A stretch of 39,557 nucleotides of DNA, taken from an uncultured Gammaproteobacteria bacterium (GTDB lineage Bacteria; Pseudomonadota; Gammaproteobacteria; Pseudomonadales; Litorivicinaceae). A program made the position numbers and the translations under genes. Shown here piece after piece: positions 13,219 to 23,074 of the stretch (its first letter is position 1; every line of letters begins with the position of its first letter). Below the pieces are notes generated by a model, which worked only from the letters and a program-made list of their open reading frames with translations, made no database searches and was not told the DNA's origin. Location: positions 1 through 39,557 of the forward strand of contig CAJWIY010000014.1 in the NCBI GenBank assembly GCA_913042205.1, written 5' to 3'.

Positions 13219-13889
13219 AGACTAGTATCGACCCTGGATTTTCTGACCCGCGGCATTAAGAGGCCAACAAGCCACCCGATAGCCAGTGTCAATGCGCCCA
13301 ATGCGAACCAAGTTTTTGAGGAATCATCACCGACTGCTAATTTTTCTGCGCGCAATGTTTCATTATTTGAAAGCAAAACCTGACGCTCCGTTTCGAGTGT
13401 GACGAGGCGTTCACGTAGTTTGACTGAGTCTCCTGCGGTCGCTACAAATTGATTGAACTCGGCTTCTTTTCGGGCAAGCTCTTCTTTGATTTTTTTAACC
13501 GTCGCGCCGGCGGATTTATTTTGTGAGGTCAATGCATTGACGTCTTGACGGAGTCGTTTAATGGTTTCGTTTTGTTCTGCGATCTGGGCTTCGAGTCGGC
13601 CTGCGATGACAAACGAGGGAGCCTGATCCACTAAATAGCGCCCCAATACAAAACCTTCACGACCTCTCTCATCCTTGATTTGTGCGTAGCCTGTCCCATA
13701 GCTCTTAAGCACCTCGATTTGAGATCCAGCTTGGAGATAGCGAATTATTCTGTGATCGCGCGTTTCACCGGACCGGACCGGTATCTCTAGTCTTTCGGTT
13801 ATATAGGCTGTCTCAGCGAAAGCTTGTAATGGAACAGTTATGATGAAGCTCAATACATAAAGTTTCGTTACAAAGATAAATTTAAGCAT
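13215..13889 (-). CDS. SH3-domain, coiled-coil, membrane-anchored protein (TIGR04211/YgiM-like)
   Basis: 224 residues. Order: cleavable signal peptide (about 1-25, ending AFA), bacterial SH3 domain (about 30-88, with LEIPVRSGETRDHRIIRYLQAGS and GFVLGRYL), a coiled coil (about 95-185, heptad-rich with K, E, Q, L), one membrane helix (about 193-210) and a short basic cytoplasmic tail. This architecture matches the proteobacterial TIGR04211 SH3 family, which includes E. coli YgiM. A periplasmic cell-wall-related role is likely but not established. It overlaps yciB by 8 bp upstream and mnmC by 4 bp downstream. Confidence 0.85.
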   Translation of the reverse strand: MLKFIFVTKLYVLSFIITVPLQAFAETAYITERLEIPVRSGETRDHRIIRYLQAGSQIEVLKSYGTGYAQIKDERGREGFVLGRYLVDQAPSFVIAGRLEAQIAEQNETIKRLRQDVNALTSQNKSAGATVKKIKEELARKEAEFNQFVATAGDSVKLRERLVTLETERQVLLSNNETLRAEKLAVGDDSSKTWFALGALTLAIGWLVGLLMPRVRKSRVDTSL

Positions 13890-14445
13890 CTTTTTTTTCC
13901 TGACCCTCGGTCGGTATTTCCGTCCCGTATTTGGCTATCCAGATCCCTTGTATGACCACAAAAATAATGGTCAATCCGAGGAGACCAAACAATTTAAAAT
14001 TCACCCATGTATCCTCGGAAAATTGATACGCAACTATCAGATTTAAGATTCCAGAGACCGTAAAAAATAAGATCCAGGCATATGACAACTGAAGCCACCT
14101 TCCAGAATCGAGCCCGATAGCTTGGCCGAGAAGACGCTCAATAATTGGTTTTCGACCTATGAAATGACTGCCAACAAAAGCTGATGCAAACAGCCAATTT
14201 ACCACTGTGGGCTTCCACATAATAAACCAGCCATCGTTCAACAGTATTGTTAATCCACCAAGGATGATAACCAAAGCTAGAGTGATTAATGCCATTTTTT
14301 CGAGCTTTTTGGTGAGTAAGTAGACAGCTGTGACTTGAACTACGGTGACTGGGATTAGTACGGCTGTGGCCGTGATTAGATTGTCGGTTGCTTTATAGAC
14401 ACCAAAAAAAATCAGGATCGGTAGAAAATCGAGTAACAGTTTCAT
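13882..14445 (-). CDS. yciB: Inner membrane-spanning protein YciB (IspZ family)
   Basis: Polytopic inner-membrane protein, 187 residues and about five membrane helices, related to E. coli YciB, which affects septation and envelope synthesis and interacts with cell-elongation and division proteins. The start is the ATG at 14445 (MKLLLDFLPILIFF, the typical family N-terminus); an in-frame extension further upstream would run across the divergent promoter region and into yciO. Family landmarks: FFGVYKATDNL near the N-terminus, KPTVVNWLFA and a late W-I-A-K-Y-G. A charged tail (EGQEKKDA) overlaps the next gene by 8 bp. First gene of the operon yciB-SH3-mnmC; 60 bp separate it from divergent yciO. 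Confidence 0.92.
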   Translation of the reverse strand: MKLLLDFLPILIFFGVYKATDNLITATAVLIPVTVVQVTAVYLLTKKLEKMALITLALVIILGGLTILLNDGWFIMWKPTVVNWLFASAFVGSHFIGRKPIIERLLGQAIGLDSGRWLQLSYAWILFFTVSGILNLIVAYQFSEDTWVNFKLFGLLGLTIIFVVIQGIWIAKYGTEIPTEGQEKKDA

Positions 14446-14505
14446 CAGGCTCTTCCATTTATTTCTGGCATCATACCCGTTTTGGCGCAAAGGTTTAGAC
14501 CAACC

Positions 14506-15135
14506 GTGGCACAGTTCTTCGCAATTCATCAAGACAATCCGCAGGTGCGATTGATTCAGCAAGCATCAGACTGCATTCAGCAGGGGGGTGTTGTTGTTAT
14601 TCCGACGGACTCGGGATACGCCCTTAGCTGTGCATTAGAAAACAAGAGAGGTGTGGAGACTATCCGCCAGATCCGCCGATTAGACGAAAAGCATAATTTT
14701 ACACTGCTGTGTCGCGACTTATCTGAAATTTCGGTCTATTCACGAGTTGGAAATCAAGAATATCGACTTTTGAAGGCGCACACGCCGGGGGCCTACACAT
14801 TTATCCTTGAAGCAACTCGGGAAGTCCCACGGCGTCTAATGCATCCGAAACGGAAACAAATAGGGATTCGTGTCCCTGACAATCGGATAGCATTGGATCT
14901 TCTAGGTTACATAGGCGAACCTTTGATGACGTCGAGTTTGATGCTCCCGAAAGAGCAAATGCCAATGACAGATCCTTACGAGATAAAGGAGATGCTAGGC
15001 CACACGCTTGATCTGGTGATTGATGGCGGTTTTTGCGGTTTTGAGGGTACTACTGTTGTGGATTTAACTGGGGAACTGCCATTGGTGACAAGGCTGGGAG
15101 CCGGAGATGCGTCTGCTTTTTCTGAACTAGTGTAA
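14506..15135 (+). CDS. yciO: YciO family L-threonylcarbamoyladenylate synthase-like protein
   Basis: Sua5/YciO/YrdC-fold protein, 209 residues. The family makes threonylcarbamoyl-AMP for tRNA t6A37; the YciO branch is a paralogue with weaker or uncertain activity. I chose GTG at 14506 because it yields MAQFFAIHQDNPQ, matching the usual YciO start; an upstream TTG at 14482 is in frame. Visible are the nucleotide-binding segments IPTDSGYALSC and RQIRRLDEKHNFTLLC, PGAYTFILEA, KQIGIRVPDN and the late EGTTVVDLTG. No other YrdC-type gene is in the window. The gene leads the run trpS-scpA-scpB-rluB, with 43 bp to trpS. Confidence 0.88.
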   Translation: MAQFFAIHQDNPQVRLIQQASDCIQQGGVVVIPTDSGYALSCALENKRGVETIRQIRRLDEKHNFTLLCRDLSEISVYSRVGNQEYRLLKAHTPGAYTFILEATREVPRRLMHPKRKQIGIRVPDNRIALDLLGYIGEPLMTSSLMLPKEQMPMTDPYEIKEMLGHTLDLVIDGGFCGFEGTTVVDLTGELPLVTRLGAGDASAFSELV

Positions 15136-15178
15136 CCTTGTTATTATTTATATTCGAAACAAATTGGAGGAGTGACGT

Positions 15179-16393
15179 TTGAGCGGGATCGATCCATCCC
15201 ATCGCGTACTGTCGGGTATGCGTCCAACTGGTCGGTTGCATTTGGGCCACTACCACGGCGTTTTAAAAAATTGGGTGCAGTTACAGCATGAGTACGAATG
15301 CTTTTTCTTTGTTGCTGACTGGCATGCACTTACAACCCATTATCAGGATACTTTGGGGATTGACCAGACGATTACGGATATGGTGATAGATTGGTTAGCA
15401 GCAGGCGTAAACCCTGGATCAGCTACTTTATTCATTCAGTCCCAAGTTGTTGCGCATGCAGAGCTCCACCTTCTTCTATCAATGATTACGCCACTGGGCT
15501 GGCTTGAGCGTGTGCCAACCTACAAAGACCAACAAGAAAAGCTAAGCGATAAAGATTTAACGACCTATGGATTTCTTGGTTATCCCCTTCTTCAGAGTGC
15601 GGACATTCTTCTCTATCGCGCTGGGCATGTCCCTGTGGGGGCTGATCAGGTTGCTCATGTTGAAATTACCCGCGAAATCGCCCGTCGCTTTAATCACATC
15701 TATGGTCGGGAACCAGGCTTTGAAGAGCTTGCTGAGTCTGCTTGCGACAAGATGGGTAAGAAGGGTGCTAAGCTCTATCGATCACTGCGTAGAGCTTATC
15801 TGGAAAATGGTGACCAAGAGAGTCTGCAACGCGCTCAAGCTCTGGTCAAAGACCAACAGAACATCACACTGGCTGATAGAGAGCGATTGATCGGCTACCT
15901 GGAGGGCTCGGGTAAAGTAATTTTACCAGAGCCTCAGGCACTCCTCACCGAAGCTGCCAAGATGCCTGGGCTAGACGGTCAAAAGATGTCGAAATCTTAT
16001 GGAAATACTATCGGTTTGCGTGAGGAGCCGGATTCCGTGTCAACTAAGATGAAGCGAATGCCAACAGACCCAGCGCGAGTTCGTTTGTCAGATCGTGGCA
16101 CTCCAGAGAAGTGTCCGGTGTGGCAATTCCATGAAGTGTATTCGGATCCAAAGACTAAGGAATGGGTTCGCGAGGGATGTACCTCGGCTGGGATTGGTTG
16201 TTTGGAGTGTAAGCAACCGGTCATTGATGCAGTCATCGCTGAGCAGGATAAGATTATTGCGCGTGCAGCGCCATATGATGAAAACCCCGACATGGTTCGT
16301 TCCATTTTGATCGAGGGAGCTGAAAAGGCTGAAGATGATGCTCGTCAGACACTCAATGAGGTGCGTCAAGCAATGGGATTGAGTTACCGGTGA
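15179..16393 (+). CDS. trpS: Tryptophanyl-tRNA synthetase TrpS (long form with four-Cys motif)
   Basis: Class Ic aminoacyl-tRNA synthetase charging tRNA-Trp, 404 residues, longer than the 330-340 of E. coli/Bacillus types. The HIGH motif appears as GRLHLGHYHG near residue 20, and KMSKS is residues 269-273. The start is TTG at 15179, with a strong GGAGGAG Shine-Dalgarno at 15166-15172. Two features set it apart: an insertion of about 60 residues in the catalytic domain (about 205-265), and after KMSKS a cysteine set C312-x21-C334-x6-C341-x2-C344, very like the C-x22-C-x6-C-x2-C that holds a 4Fe-4S cluster in the Thermotoga maritima enzyme. Its stop overlaps the scpA GTG start (GTGA). Confidence 0.95.
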   Translation: MSGIDPSHRVLSGMRPTGRLHLGHYHGVLKNWVQLQHEYECFFFVADWHALTTHYQDTLGIDQTITDMVIDWLAAGVNPGSATLFIQSQVVAHAELHLLLSMITPLGWLERVPTYKDQQEKLSDKDLTTYGFLGYPLLQSADILLYRAGHVPVGADQVAHVEITREIARRFNHIYGREPGFEELAESACDKMGKKGAKLYRSLRRAYLENGDQESLQRAQALVKDQQNITLADRERLIGYLEGSGKVILPEPQALLTEAAKMPGLDGQKMSKSYGNTIGLREEPDSVSTKMKRMPTDPARVRLSDRGTPEKCPVWQFHEVYSDPKTKEWVREGCTSAGIGCLECKQPVIDAVIAEQDKIIARAAPYDENPDMVRSILIEGAEKAEDDARQTLNEVRQAMGLSYR

Positions 16394-17193
16394 TTAATAA
16401 CGCTCAGGGTGACCTCCGACTCGCCGTTGTCGAAGGCTCACCATTCACCCAGTTGCCACAAGACCTGTACATACCCCCGGACGCACTTGAGGTGATTTTG
16501 GATGCGTTTGAGGGACCTCTTGATCTGTTGTTGTATCTGATTCGCCGACAAAATCTCGACATAATTAGAATTGATGTTGCGGAAATTACGCGTCAATACA
16601 TGGGTTATATTGCGCTGCTTGAAGCCATGCGATTTGACTTGGCCGCCGAGTACTTGGTGATGGCCGCAATGCTTGCTGAAATCAAGTCCCGGGCATTATT
16701 ACCTAGATCTCTGGGCGCTGAGGATGATGAAGCAGAAGATCCAAGGGCGGAGCTAATTCGTAGGCTATTGGAGTATGAAAAAGTCAAAATATCTGCCGAA
16801 GCGCTTGATGATATGCCACGTGTCGACCGCGATTTCCAAATCGCGACAGCAGAAAAGCCGGACTCTGACCAGAGAACAGCACCTCCACAGGTTGACTTGT
16901 CTGAATTGGTTCTGGCCTTCAGCGAGCTACTCGCGAGGGCTAGGCTTTCCTCCGCCCATCAGATTGAATGGGAAGCCTTATCGACGCGTCAGCGAATGAG
17001 TCAGGTGTTAATGAAATTAAAAGAACAAGCTGAATTGACGTTGTCAGAGTTGTTCTCTGTTGAGGAGGGTAGGGCTGGTGTGGTCGTCTCATTTCTCGCG
17101 ATCCTAGAGTTGGTGCGTGAGGGTTTGTGTGTCCTGGTCCAAGCTGCTCCGGGCAGTCAGATCTATATTCGTCCGGTAAGTCAGGATGTCTGA
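16390..17193 (+). CDS. scpA: Segregation and condensation protein A (kleisin)
   Basis: Kleisin subunit that bridges Smc heads, 267 residues with GTG at 16390. Family motif FEGPLDLLLYLIRRQNLDI (about residues 39-57) is followed by helices contacting the Smc neck and the MAAMLAEIKSRALLP segment; an acidic linker (DDEAEDPRAELIRRLLEYEK) precedes the ScpB-binding middle, and a C-terminal winged helix contains VVSFLAILELVREG. The start overlaps the trpS stop and the end overlaps scpB by 8 bp. Partners are ScpB next door and Smc at 4090. Confidence 0.95.
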   Translation: MINNAQGDLRLAVVEGSPFTQLPQDLYIPPDALEVILDAFEGPLDLLLYLIRRQNLDIIRIDVAEITRQYMGYIALLEAMRFDLAAEYLVMAAMLAEIKSRALLPRSLGAEDDEAEDPRAELIRRLLEYEKVKISAEALDDMPRVDRDFQIATAEKPDSDQRTAPPQVDLSELVLAFSELLARARLSSAHQIEWEALSTRQRMSQVLMKLKEQAELTLSELFSVEEGRAGVVVSFLAILELVREGLCVLVQAAPGSQIYIRPVSQDV

Positions 17194-17755
17194 TTTGGAT
17201 CTGAAGCGAATTCTTGAAGGTGCCTTATTTGCTAGTCGTGAGCCGATGAGTATCTACCAAATGAAGAAATTGTTTGGGAACCAAAAGGCACCAACCGAGG
17301 GAATGTTGCGGGAGGCTCTAGCCAGCCTCAGCGATGACTATCAGGCGCGTGCGATTCATCTTGTTGAAGTGGCTGGTGGTTTTCGTTTTCAGGTCAGCGA
17401 AAGTCTGATCCCCTATCTCGCGAACCTGACAGATGACAAACCGAGTAAGTACTCAAGGGCCACCCTTGAGACTCTAGCAATGATAGCGTATCGACAACCA
17501 GTTACCCGTGGTGAAATTGAAGCTGTTCGTGGTGTTGCAGTGAACACACAAATTATTCGTACTCTCAAGGAACGTGGCTGGATTACAGTGGTTGGTCACA
17601 AAGAAGTAGCGGGTCGTCCTGCTTTGCTAGCGACAACGACGGAGTTCTTGAATGATTTCGGATTAAAGTCGCTAGAGGAGTTACCAAGTGCCGAAGATTT
17701 GATTGTTTCACCGACAGAGGATCTTCTTGATCAGATGGACATCCATGGTGAGTGA
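17186..17755 (+). CDS. scpB: Segregation and condensation protein B
   Basis: Dimeric winged-helix (kite) subunit of the Smc-ScpAB condensin, 189 residues. Two tandem winged-helix domains are recognisable: [16 protein letters not shown] at the N-terminus and, in the second, [29 protein letters not shown], the most conserved ScpB stretch. A short acidic tail follows. ATG at 17186 lies inside scpA and the 3' end lies inside rluB, so scpA-scpB-rluB are almost certainly one transcript. Confidence 0.95.
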   Translation: MSDLDLKRILEGALFASREPMSIYQMKKLFGNQKAPTEGMLREALASLSDDYQARAIHLVEVAGGFRFQVSESLIPYLANLTDDKPSKYSRATLETLAMIAYRQPVTRGEIEAVRGVAVNTQIIRTLKERGWITVVGHKEVAGRPALLATTTEFLNDFGLKSLEELPSAEDLIVSPTEDLLDQMDIHGE

Positions 17756-18635
17756 GCGACTTCAGAAAGTGCTAGCACGAGCCGGTTACGGGTCTCGCAG
17801 GGCCCTCGAGGTAGCAATCGCAGAGGGGCAGGTGTCGGTCAATGGGGTGATAGCGGTTCTGGGAACTAAGATCGAGAAAGGTGACGAAGTAGTGTTTAAC
17901 GGAAAGCCGGTACCGATAGAGAAGTTATTTGGACAAACTCGGTTGGTATTGGCTTACCATAAACCTGAGGGTGAAGTTTGCACGCGCAATGACCCCGAAG
18001 GCCGCCCCACTATTTTTGATCGGTTACCAAAGCTTTCAAAAGGCAGGTGGATAGCGGTTGGACGTTTGGATATCAATACATCCGGTCTTATTCTTCTCAC
18101 TACTGACGGTGAGCTGTCAAATCGTCTCATGCACCCTTCCAGCGGTGTGGACAGAGAGTATATGGTGCGCGTGCACGGAAATGTCACTGAGGAACGGCTC
18201 GCGCGTTTGGTTGAGGGCGTGATGTTGGAGGATGGACCGGCACGATTTACGGATATTGTCCAACATCCGGAGTCAGATCGAGATCGCCTTAATCAGTGGT
18301 TTTATGTCGCTTTAATGGAAGGGCGGAACCGTGAGGTACGTCGGCTTTGGGAAAGTCAGGGCTTGCGGGTCAATCGACTTAAGCGCGTGCGATACGGTTG
18401 TATCTTTCTACCTTCGTTTTTAAAACGCGGGCATTTTGTGGAATTGGGTCAAAAAGAGGTAGACGATTTGAGTAATCTCGTTGAGCTACCTAGTTTGCCG
18501 GTACCTAAAATGACACCGCAGGAGTTGAAGGCGATTAAACGTCGATTATCTAAAAAGCCAGTGTCTCGCAATTCAACCCTTATTGTCAGGGGGTCCGCCA
18601 AGTCCCCAAAGCGTCCATCAGGTCACGAGCGTTGA
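17745..18635 (+). CDS. rluB: 23S rRNA pseudouridine synthase RluB
   Basis: RsuA/RluB-family pseudouridine synthase acting on helix 89 region uridine (2605 in E. coli numbering) of 23S rRNA; 296 residues from ATG 17745 (GTG at 17748 would also do). An S4 RNA-binding domain (about 3-60, [16 protein letters not shown]) precedes the catalytic domain, whose nucleophile is D109 in [10 protein letters not shown]. Further motifs: [27 protein letters not shown] and LKRVRYG. A basic tail ([10 protein letters not shown] and beyond) extends the C-terminus. It overlaps scpB by 11 bp; its last 50 bp overlap the convergent yciK gene. Confidence 0.93.
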   Translation: MVSERLQKVLARAGYGSRRALEVAIAEGQVSVNGVIAVLGTKIEKGDEVVFNGKPVPIEKLFGQTRLVLAYHKPEGEVCTRNDPEGRPTIFDRLPKLSKGRWIAVGRLDINTSGLILLTTDGELSNRLMHPSSGVDREYMVRVHGNVTEERLARLVEGVMLEDGPARFTDIVQHPESDRDRLNQWFYVALMEGRNREVRRLWESQGLRVNRLKRVRYGCIFLPSFLKRGHFVELGQKEVDDLSNLVELPSLPVPKMTPQELKAIKRRLSKKPVSRNSTLIVRGSAKSPKRPSGHER

Positions 18636-19383
18636 CACGCTGCCCGTGCGATGTCGCTGCATCTTTAGTCAAGCCATATAAGAATGCCTCAGCGACAATA
18701 TCGGAGGACGGAAGTGTTTCTGGGTTTTCACCAGGCATCGCTTCTGCACGCATTTTTGTCCGAGTAGCGCCAGGATTGACGATCAAAACACGCGTGTCCG
18801 ACGTATTTTCAAGTTCTTGACTTAGCATGCCCACGAACATCTCAAGACCGGCTTTTGAGACGGCATACGCCCCCCAATAAGCTTCGACGCGCTGTCCCAC
18901 GCTAGATGTTGCGAAGACAATCCGGCCGGCTTCTGATGCGTTTAGCAAGGGGAGTAGCGCTTGGGTCAGTCGGAAGACAGCCGTGAGATTGACTTGGAGC
19001 GCGAGATCCCATTGTTTCGATCGGTGTGACTGGATAGGTTCCCTTCCTCCCAGAACACCAGCGATATGACTTAACCCGTCGAGCCTGCCGAATTTTTCTC
19101 GGATGTGTCCAGCTATTTCGTCTGCGTTGTCGAGCGAAAGGTTAGCGAGATCGCAATGAATGATTGCGGGCGTAGCGCCACCAAAACTGAGAATTTCATC
19201 ATAGGTCCCGTCAAGCTCATCTTCATTGCGACCCAAAAGAATCACGGTCGCTCCTCTTCTAGCAAGTTTAAGCGCGAGAGCCCGTCCAATTCCGGATGTT
19301 GCACCAGTCACTAAGATCACCTGTTGGTCAAATCTGGGGTCAGCTTTGAGTGTCGACACCATCGAATCAATAATTGGTGTCAT
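18586..19383 (-). CDS. yciK: YciK-family short-chain dehydrogenase/reductase
   Basis: Classical SDR oxidoreductase, 265 residues. The Rossmann nucleotide site is [12 protein letters not shown] (about residues 25-36), followed by VILLGRN; the basic residue after the second strand suggests NADP(H). The catalytic triad is the Ser of SSVGQ with Y-A-V-S-K (YxxxK), and [20 protein letters not shown] matches YciK closely. The natural substrate of YciK is not known. ATG at 19383 overlaps the ubiG stop (ATGA). In Pseudomonas the pair is separated by mupP, missing here. The 3' end overlaps rluB by 50 bp on the other strand. Confidence 0.9.
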   Translation of the reverse strand: MTPIIDSMVSTLKADPRFDQQVILVTGATSGIGRALALKLARRGATVILLGRNEDELDGTYDEILSFGGATPAIIHCDLANLSLDNADEIAGHIREKFGRLDGLSHIAGVLGGREPIQSHRSKQWDLALQVNLTAVFRLTQALLPLLNASEAGRIVFATSSVGQRVEAYWGAYAVSKAGLEMFVGMLSQELENTSDTRVLIVNPGATRTKMRAEAMPGENPETLPSSDIVAEAFLYGLTKDAATSHGQRVNARDLMDALGTWRTP

Positions 19384-20084
19384 TCTGATTTCCTCGCAGC
19401 AAGCTGATAGTTCATGTTAATGCTCGAAGTCGATCGCGTGAACTGCTGGTAAAGTGGTTGAAAGACCACCCCCTCAATACTTTCTACATCGAGGCCTTCT
19501 GGACGTAACCCGGCAGCAATCTCGGATGGTTTAATAAAGCGTGAGTAGTCATGTGTTCCTTTGGGGACCCAACTCAAAATATATTCAGCCACTAGTACGG
19601 TACCAAGGTACGCCTTCAGCGTTCGATTAATGGTGGAGATAACTAGCCAGCCGCCCGGCCGGACCAGTTGCGATAGTGTTCTCAGAGTCTGCATAGGGTC
19701 CGGAACATGTTCTATCATTTCGAAGCATGTCACTACATCAAATTCGCAAGCGTGCTTCGTAGCGAAGGCTTCTGCATGCGACTGCGAGTAAGTGACCTTC
19801 AGTTTAGACTCTCGAGCGTGGAGCTTAGCTGTTTTCAGCATCTCTGGCGATGCATCGATCCCTGTCACAAGACCGCCACGTCTAGCCATGGCTTCTGTAG
19901 CAAGTCCCCCACCACAGCCGACGTCAAGCACTTTGGCGTTTTGCAACGGGTAATAGGATTCCACAAAGTCGATACGTAATGGATTGATTTGATGGAGGGC
20001 CCGCATGGGCCCCTCCGGATCCCAATAACTTCTTGCGATGTTGTTAAATTTACTGATCTCTCTGGAGTCCACTAGCGTTGTCAT
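19380..20084 (-). CDS. ubiG: Ubiquinone biosynthesis O-methyltransferase UbiG
   Basis: SAM-dependent methyltransferase doing the two O-methylations of ubiquinone synthesis, 234 residues. The start is ATG at 20084 (MTTLVDSREISKFNNIARSY); an upstream in-frame extension has no family similarity and enters the gyrA promoter region. Markers: ARSYWDPEGPMRALHQINPLR at the N-terminus, SAM motif I VLDVGCGGGLATE, GIDASPEML, CFEMIEHVPDP and PGGWLVISTINRT, and the C-terminal GTHDYSRFIKPSE. Divergent from gyrA (152 bp between starts) and translationally coupled to yciK. Confidence 0.95.
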   Translation of the reverse strand: MTTLVDSREISKFNNIARSYWDPEGPMRALHQINPLRIDFVESYYPLQNAKVLDVGCGGGLATEAMARRGGLVTGIDASPEMLKTAKLHARESKLKVTYSQSHAEAFATKHACEFDVVTCFEMIEHVPDPMQTLRTLSQLVRPGGWLVISTINRTLKAYLGTVLVAEYILSWVPKGTHDYSRFIKPSEIAAGLRPEGLDVESIEGVVFQPLYQQFTRSTSSINMNYQLAARKSE

Positions 20085-20236
20085 GTCTGATTCATCTACG
20101 TTGATTTTTGATTCTTGGGGAATAGTGAATATACACCATATAGACCGCATCAGAGTCCATACACAATAAGACCGTTTTTGGGTGGTTCGTGGTACCATTG
20201 ATGACTTTAGAACTTCCTAGGGATAGCCCGTCATCC
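20085..20236. promoter_or_regulatory. Divergent ubiG/gyrA promoter region
   Basis: 152 bp between the two start codons. On the plus strand a possible sigma70 promoter for gyrA is TTGATT (20108-20113), 16 bp, TATACA (20130-20135); TATAGA at 20139 is an alternative -10. An AGGGA at 20219-20223 lies 13 nt before the gyrA ATG, rather far for a ribosome site. The exact promoters are guesses; only the divergent layout is certain. Confidence 0.35.
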
Positions 20237-22858
20237 ATGTCAGATTCGGCACGCGAAATTTTACCAATCAATATTGAAGACGAACTCAAAACAAGCTACT
20301 TAGATTACGCGATGAGCGTCATTGTGGGGCGAGCCTTGCCTGATGTGAGAGATGGCCTAAAGCCTGTTCACAGGCGTGTCTTATTCGCTCAGAGCGAACT
20401 GAGTAACAATTGGAATGCTGCATATAAGAAATCTGCGCGCGTGGTTGGTGATGTGATTGGTAAATACCATCCGCATGGTGACTCTGCAGTGTATGACACT
20501 ATTGTTCGGCTGGCGCAGCCGTTTTCCATGAGATATCCGTTAATTGATGGCCAAGGTAACTTCGGATCAGTTGATGGAGATCGCGCGGCTGCTATGCGCT
20601 ACACCGAAATACGAATGGAACGCATTGCACATGAGCTTCTCGCCGATCTAGACAAGGATACCGTAGATTATGTGCCGAATTATGATGGGACAGAGAAAAT
20701 CCCGGATGTGCTCCCGACCAAAATTCCAAATTTATTGGTTAACGGTTCTGCCGGAATTGCCGTGGGGATGGCCACTAATGTCCCACCGCATAACCTTACA
20801 GAGGTAATTGATGGTTGCTTGGCCTATCTCGACGATCCAGCGATTTCAATACAAGACCTGATGACCTTTATTCCGGCACCTGACTTTCCAACGGGTGCGC
20901 TGATAAACGGTCTCGAGGGTGTCCGCGAGGCATATGCTACTGGGCGAGGCCGTGCCATCATGCGATCGAAGTTCCACATTGAGGGTGAGGACAAGAAATC
21001 TATCGTCTTCACGGAAATCCCTTATCAGGTCAACAAAGCCCGAGTGATCGAAAAAATTGCTGAGCTGGTCAAGGATAAAAAGATTGAGGGGATCACTGAG
21101 CTTCGTGACGAGTCGGATAAAGACGGTATGCGCATAGTCGTCGATTTACGTCGTGGTGAGACACCTGAAGTTATTGTGAATAATTTGTTCAGTCAGACGC
21201 AGCTACAGTCAAGCTTTGGGATCAATATGGTAGCACTCGTCGACGGACAACCGAAGACGCTGAACTTGAAGGATATGCTTTCGTGTTTCATTCGCCATCG
21301 GCGCGAAGTAGTGACACGACGCACCATTTTTGAGCTAAGAAAAGCGCGTGAGCGAGGTCATATTTTGGAGGGCCAAGCGGTTGCGTTGGCAAACATCGAT
21401 CCGGTAATTGAATTAATCAAAAATTCTTCGAACGCTCAGGTCGCAAAAGAGCGCTTGATGGCGACTTCGTGGATGCCGGGATCTGTGACAGATATGCTCG
21501 AGCGTGCCGGGACCGGTGGTATTCGTCCAGACGATTTACCGGACGGTTTTGGATTGGTTAAGGGTAAGTATCATTTGAGTCAGCAGCAGGCGCAGGCGAT
21601 TCTGGATTTACGTTTGCATCGGTTGACAGGCCTTGAGATTGAAAAGCTTCTCGAAGAGTATGGATCGATTTTAGATGACATTGCTGAGCGCGAGACGATT
21701 CTTGCTGATCCTGACAAACTGACTCAGGTGATTCGTGACGAGCTTACAGCAGTGGGGAGTCAGTTTGGTGATGAGCGTCGTTCTGTAATCATCGAATCGC
21801 ACCTATCGCTATCGACTGAAGATCTCATACCACGGGAAGATATGGTGGTGACATTTTCAAAGACCGGTTATGCAAAAACACAGCTGCTCGCGTCTTACCA
21901 ATCACAACGACGTGGTGGTCGTGGTAAGAGTGCCACTAACTTGAAAGACGAGGATGTTGTTGATTTGCTTTTAGTGGCGAACTCGCACGATACATTGTTG
22001 TTGTTCACAGATACGGGACGCCTTCATTGGCTGAGGGTATACGAGATTCCTCAGGCGGGCCGTAACGCTCGCGGTAAACCAATTGTTAATATGATCGACG
22101 CGTTGGAGGGTGGTGGTCGAGTCACAGCCGTATTGCCCTTGGGAGAGGATGATAAAGGCGAGGGGCGTTATGTATTTATGGCGACCGCCCGTGGCACTGT
22201 GAAAAAGGTACCACTTGAGCGGTTTGCTCGGCCCAGAGCCTCGGGCATACGTGCGATTGAGTTTAACCAAGACGATACATTAATTGGCGCCTTAATAACT
22301 GACGGTGCGCGAGACATCGTTTTGGTGAACTCCAGCGGAAAAGTGACACGGTTCGATGAGACCGAAGTCCGCCCGATGGGTCGAGAAGCCAGAGGTGTTC
22401 GCGGTATTCGGTTGAAAGAATCCAAGGAATCTGTCGTAACCATGATCGTTGCCGATGACGAGGCGACACTCCTCCTAGCCTGTGAGAATGGTTATGGCAA
22501 GCGAACGCCCGTTAGTGAATTTCCCCGTAAGGGTCGGGGGGCAATGGGTGTGATTGGTATTCAAACATCGGAACGAAATGGTGTGGTTGTAGGTGCGGCG
22601 CAGGTTGTAGACGATGATGACCTGTTGTTGATTACTAATGGTGGAACGATGGTGCGCACACCTTGTCAAGATATCTCAGTGCTTGGTCGCAATACCCAGG
22701 GCGTCACATTAATCCGACTAACAGACGGAGAGCAGCTGGTGCGAGTTAACGCAGTATCTGAGCCGCCCGTTGGCGAATCGGCAGAGGCGATAGTCGAAGA
22801 GGATACAGAAAGTGTCGAAGGGTCTGGTTTGGGGATGGGCGATGAGCCAGTTAACTAA
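20237..22858 (+). CDS. gyrA: DNA gyrase subunit A
   Basis: Breakage-reunion subunit of gyrase, 873 residues. ATG at 20237 is preferred over in-frame codons from 20189 because it gives [18 protein letters not shown], and residue numbers then agree with E. coli: S83 and D87 in the quinolone region ([10 protein letters not shown]) and catalytic Tyr122 (AAMRYTE). Both quinolone positions are the susceptible type. The GyrA box QRRGGRG (in [12 protein letters not shown]) separates it from ParC and marks the DNA-wrapping beta-pinwheel, which fills the C-terminal third. An acidic tail ends the protein. First gene of the plus-strand run to pyrF, but 216 bp precede the next gene. Confidence 0.97.
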   Translation: MSDSAREILPINIEDELKTSYLDYAMSVIVGRALPDVRDGLKPVHRRVLFAQSELSNNWNAAYKKSARVVGDVIGKYHPHGDSAVYDTIVRLAQPFSMRYPLIDGQGNFGSVDGDRAAAMRYTEIRMERIAHELLADLDKDTVDYVPNYDGTEKIPDVLPTKIPNLLVNGSAGIAVGMATNVPPHNLTEVIDGCLAYLDDPAISIQDLMTFIPAPDFPTGALINGLEGVREAYATGRGRAIMRSKFHIEGEDKKSIVFTEIPYQVNKARVIEKIAELVKDKKIEGITELRDESDKDGMRIVVDLRRGETPEVIVNNLFSQTQLQSSFGINMVALVDGQPKTLNLKDMLSCFIRHRREVVTRRTIFELRKARERGHILEGQAVALANIDPVIELIKNSSNAQVAKERLMATSWMPGSVTDMLERAGTGGIRPDDLPDGFGLVKGKYHLSQQQAQAILDLRLHRLTGLEIEKLLEEYGSILDDIAERETILADPDKLTQVIRDELTAVGSQFGDERRSVIIESHLSLSTEDLIPREDMVVTFSKTGYAKTQLLASYQSQRRGGRGKSATNLKDEDVVDLLLVANSHDTLLLFTDTGRLHWLRVYEIPQAGRNARGKPIVNMIDALEGGGRVTAVLPLGEDDKGEGRYVFMATARGTVKKVPLERFARPRASGIRAIEFNQDDTLIGALITDGARDIVLVNSSGKVTRFDETEVRPMGREARGVRGIRLKESKESVVTMIVADDEATLLLACENGYGKRTPVSEFPRKGRGAMGVIGIQTSERNGVVVGAAQVVDDDDLLLITNGGTMVRTPCQDISVLGRNTQGVTLIRLTDGEQLVRVNAVSEPPVGESAEAIVEEDTESVEGSGLGMGDEPVN

Positions 22859-23074
22859 TTTTTTTTCCAGTACGACGGCCCCCTCGTTGATGGTGCAGGA
22901 AAAAATTCAGATAGGCGATGAATCTTGTATTCGAAAGGCTCGACAAGACAATTTGCTACGCTTACGAGTTAATCGAGGTATCAGTAACAGTTGGCATGTT
23001 ATCCGTAACGCTGAGATGCGGGTAAACTTTTGTACCTTGATCACGCTTGTGCGCGAGTCTCAGAGGACGGCATC

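Noticed and set aside
20189-20236. 16-residue N-terminal extension of GyrA
   Set aside because: The ATG at 20237 restores exact E. coli numbering (S83, D87, Y122); the extension lies in the promoter/leader.
22856-22870. T-run after the gyrA stop as an intrinsic terminator
   Set aside because: Only a loopless AGTTAACT palindrome precedes it; no stable GC stem.
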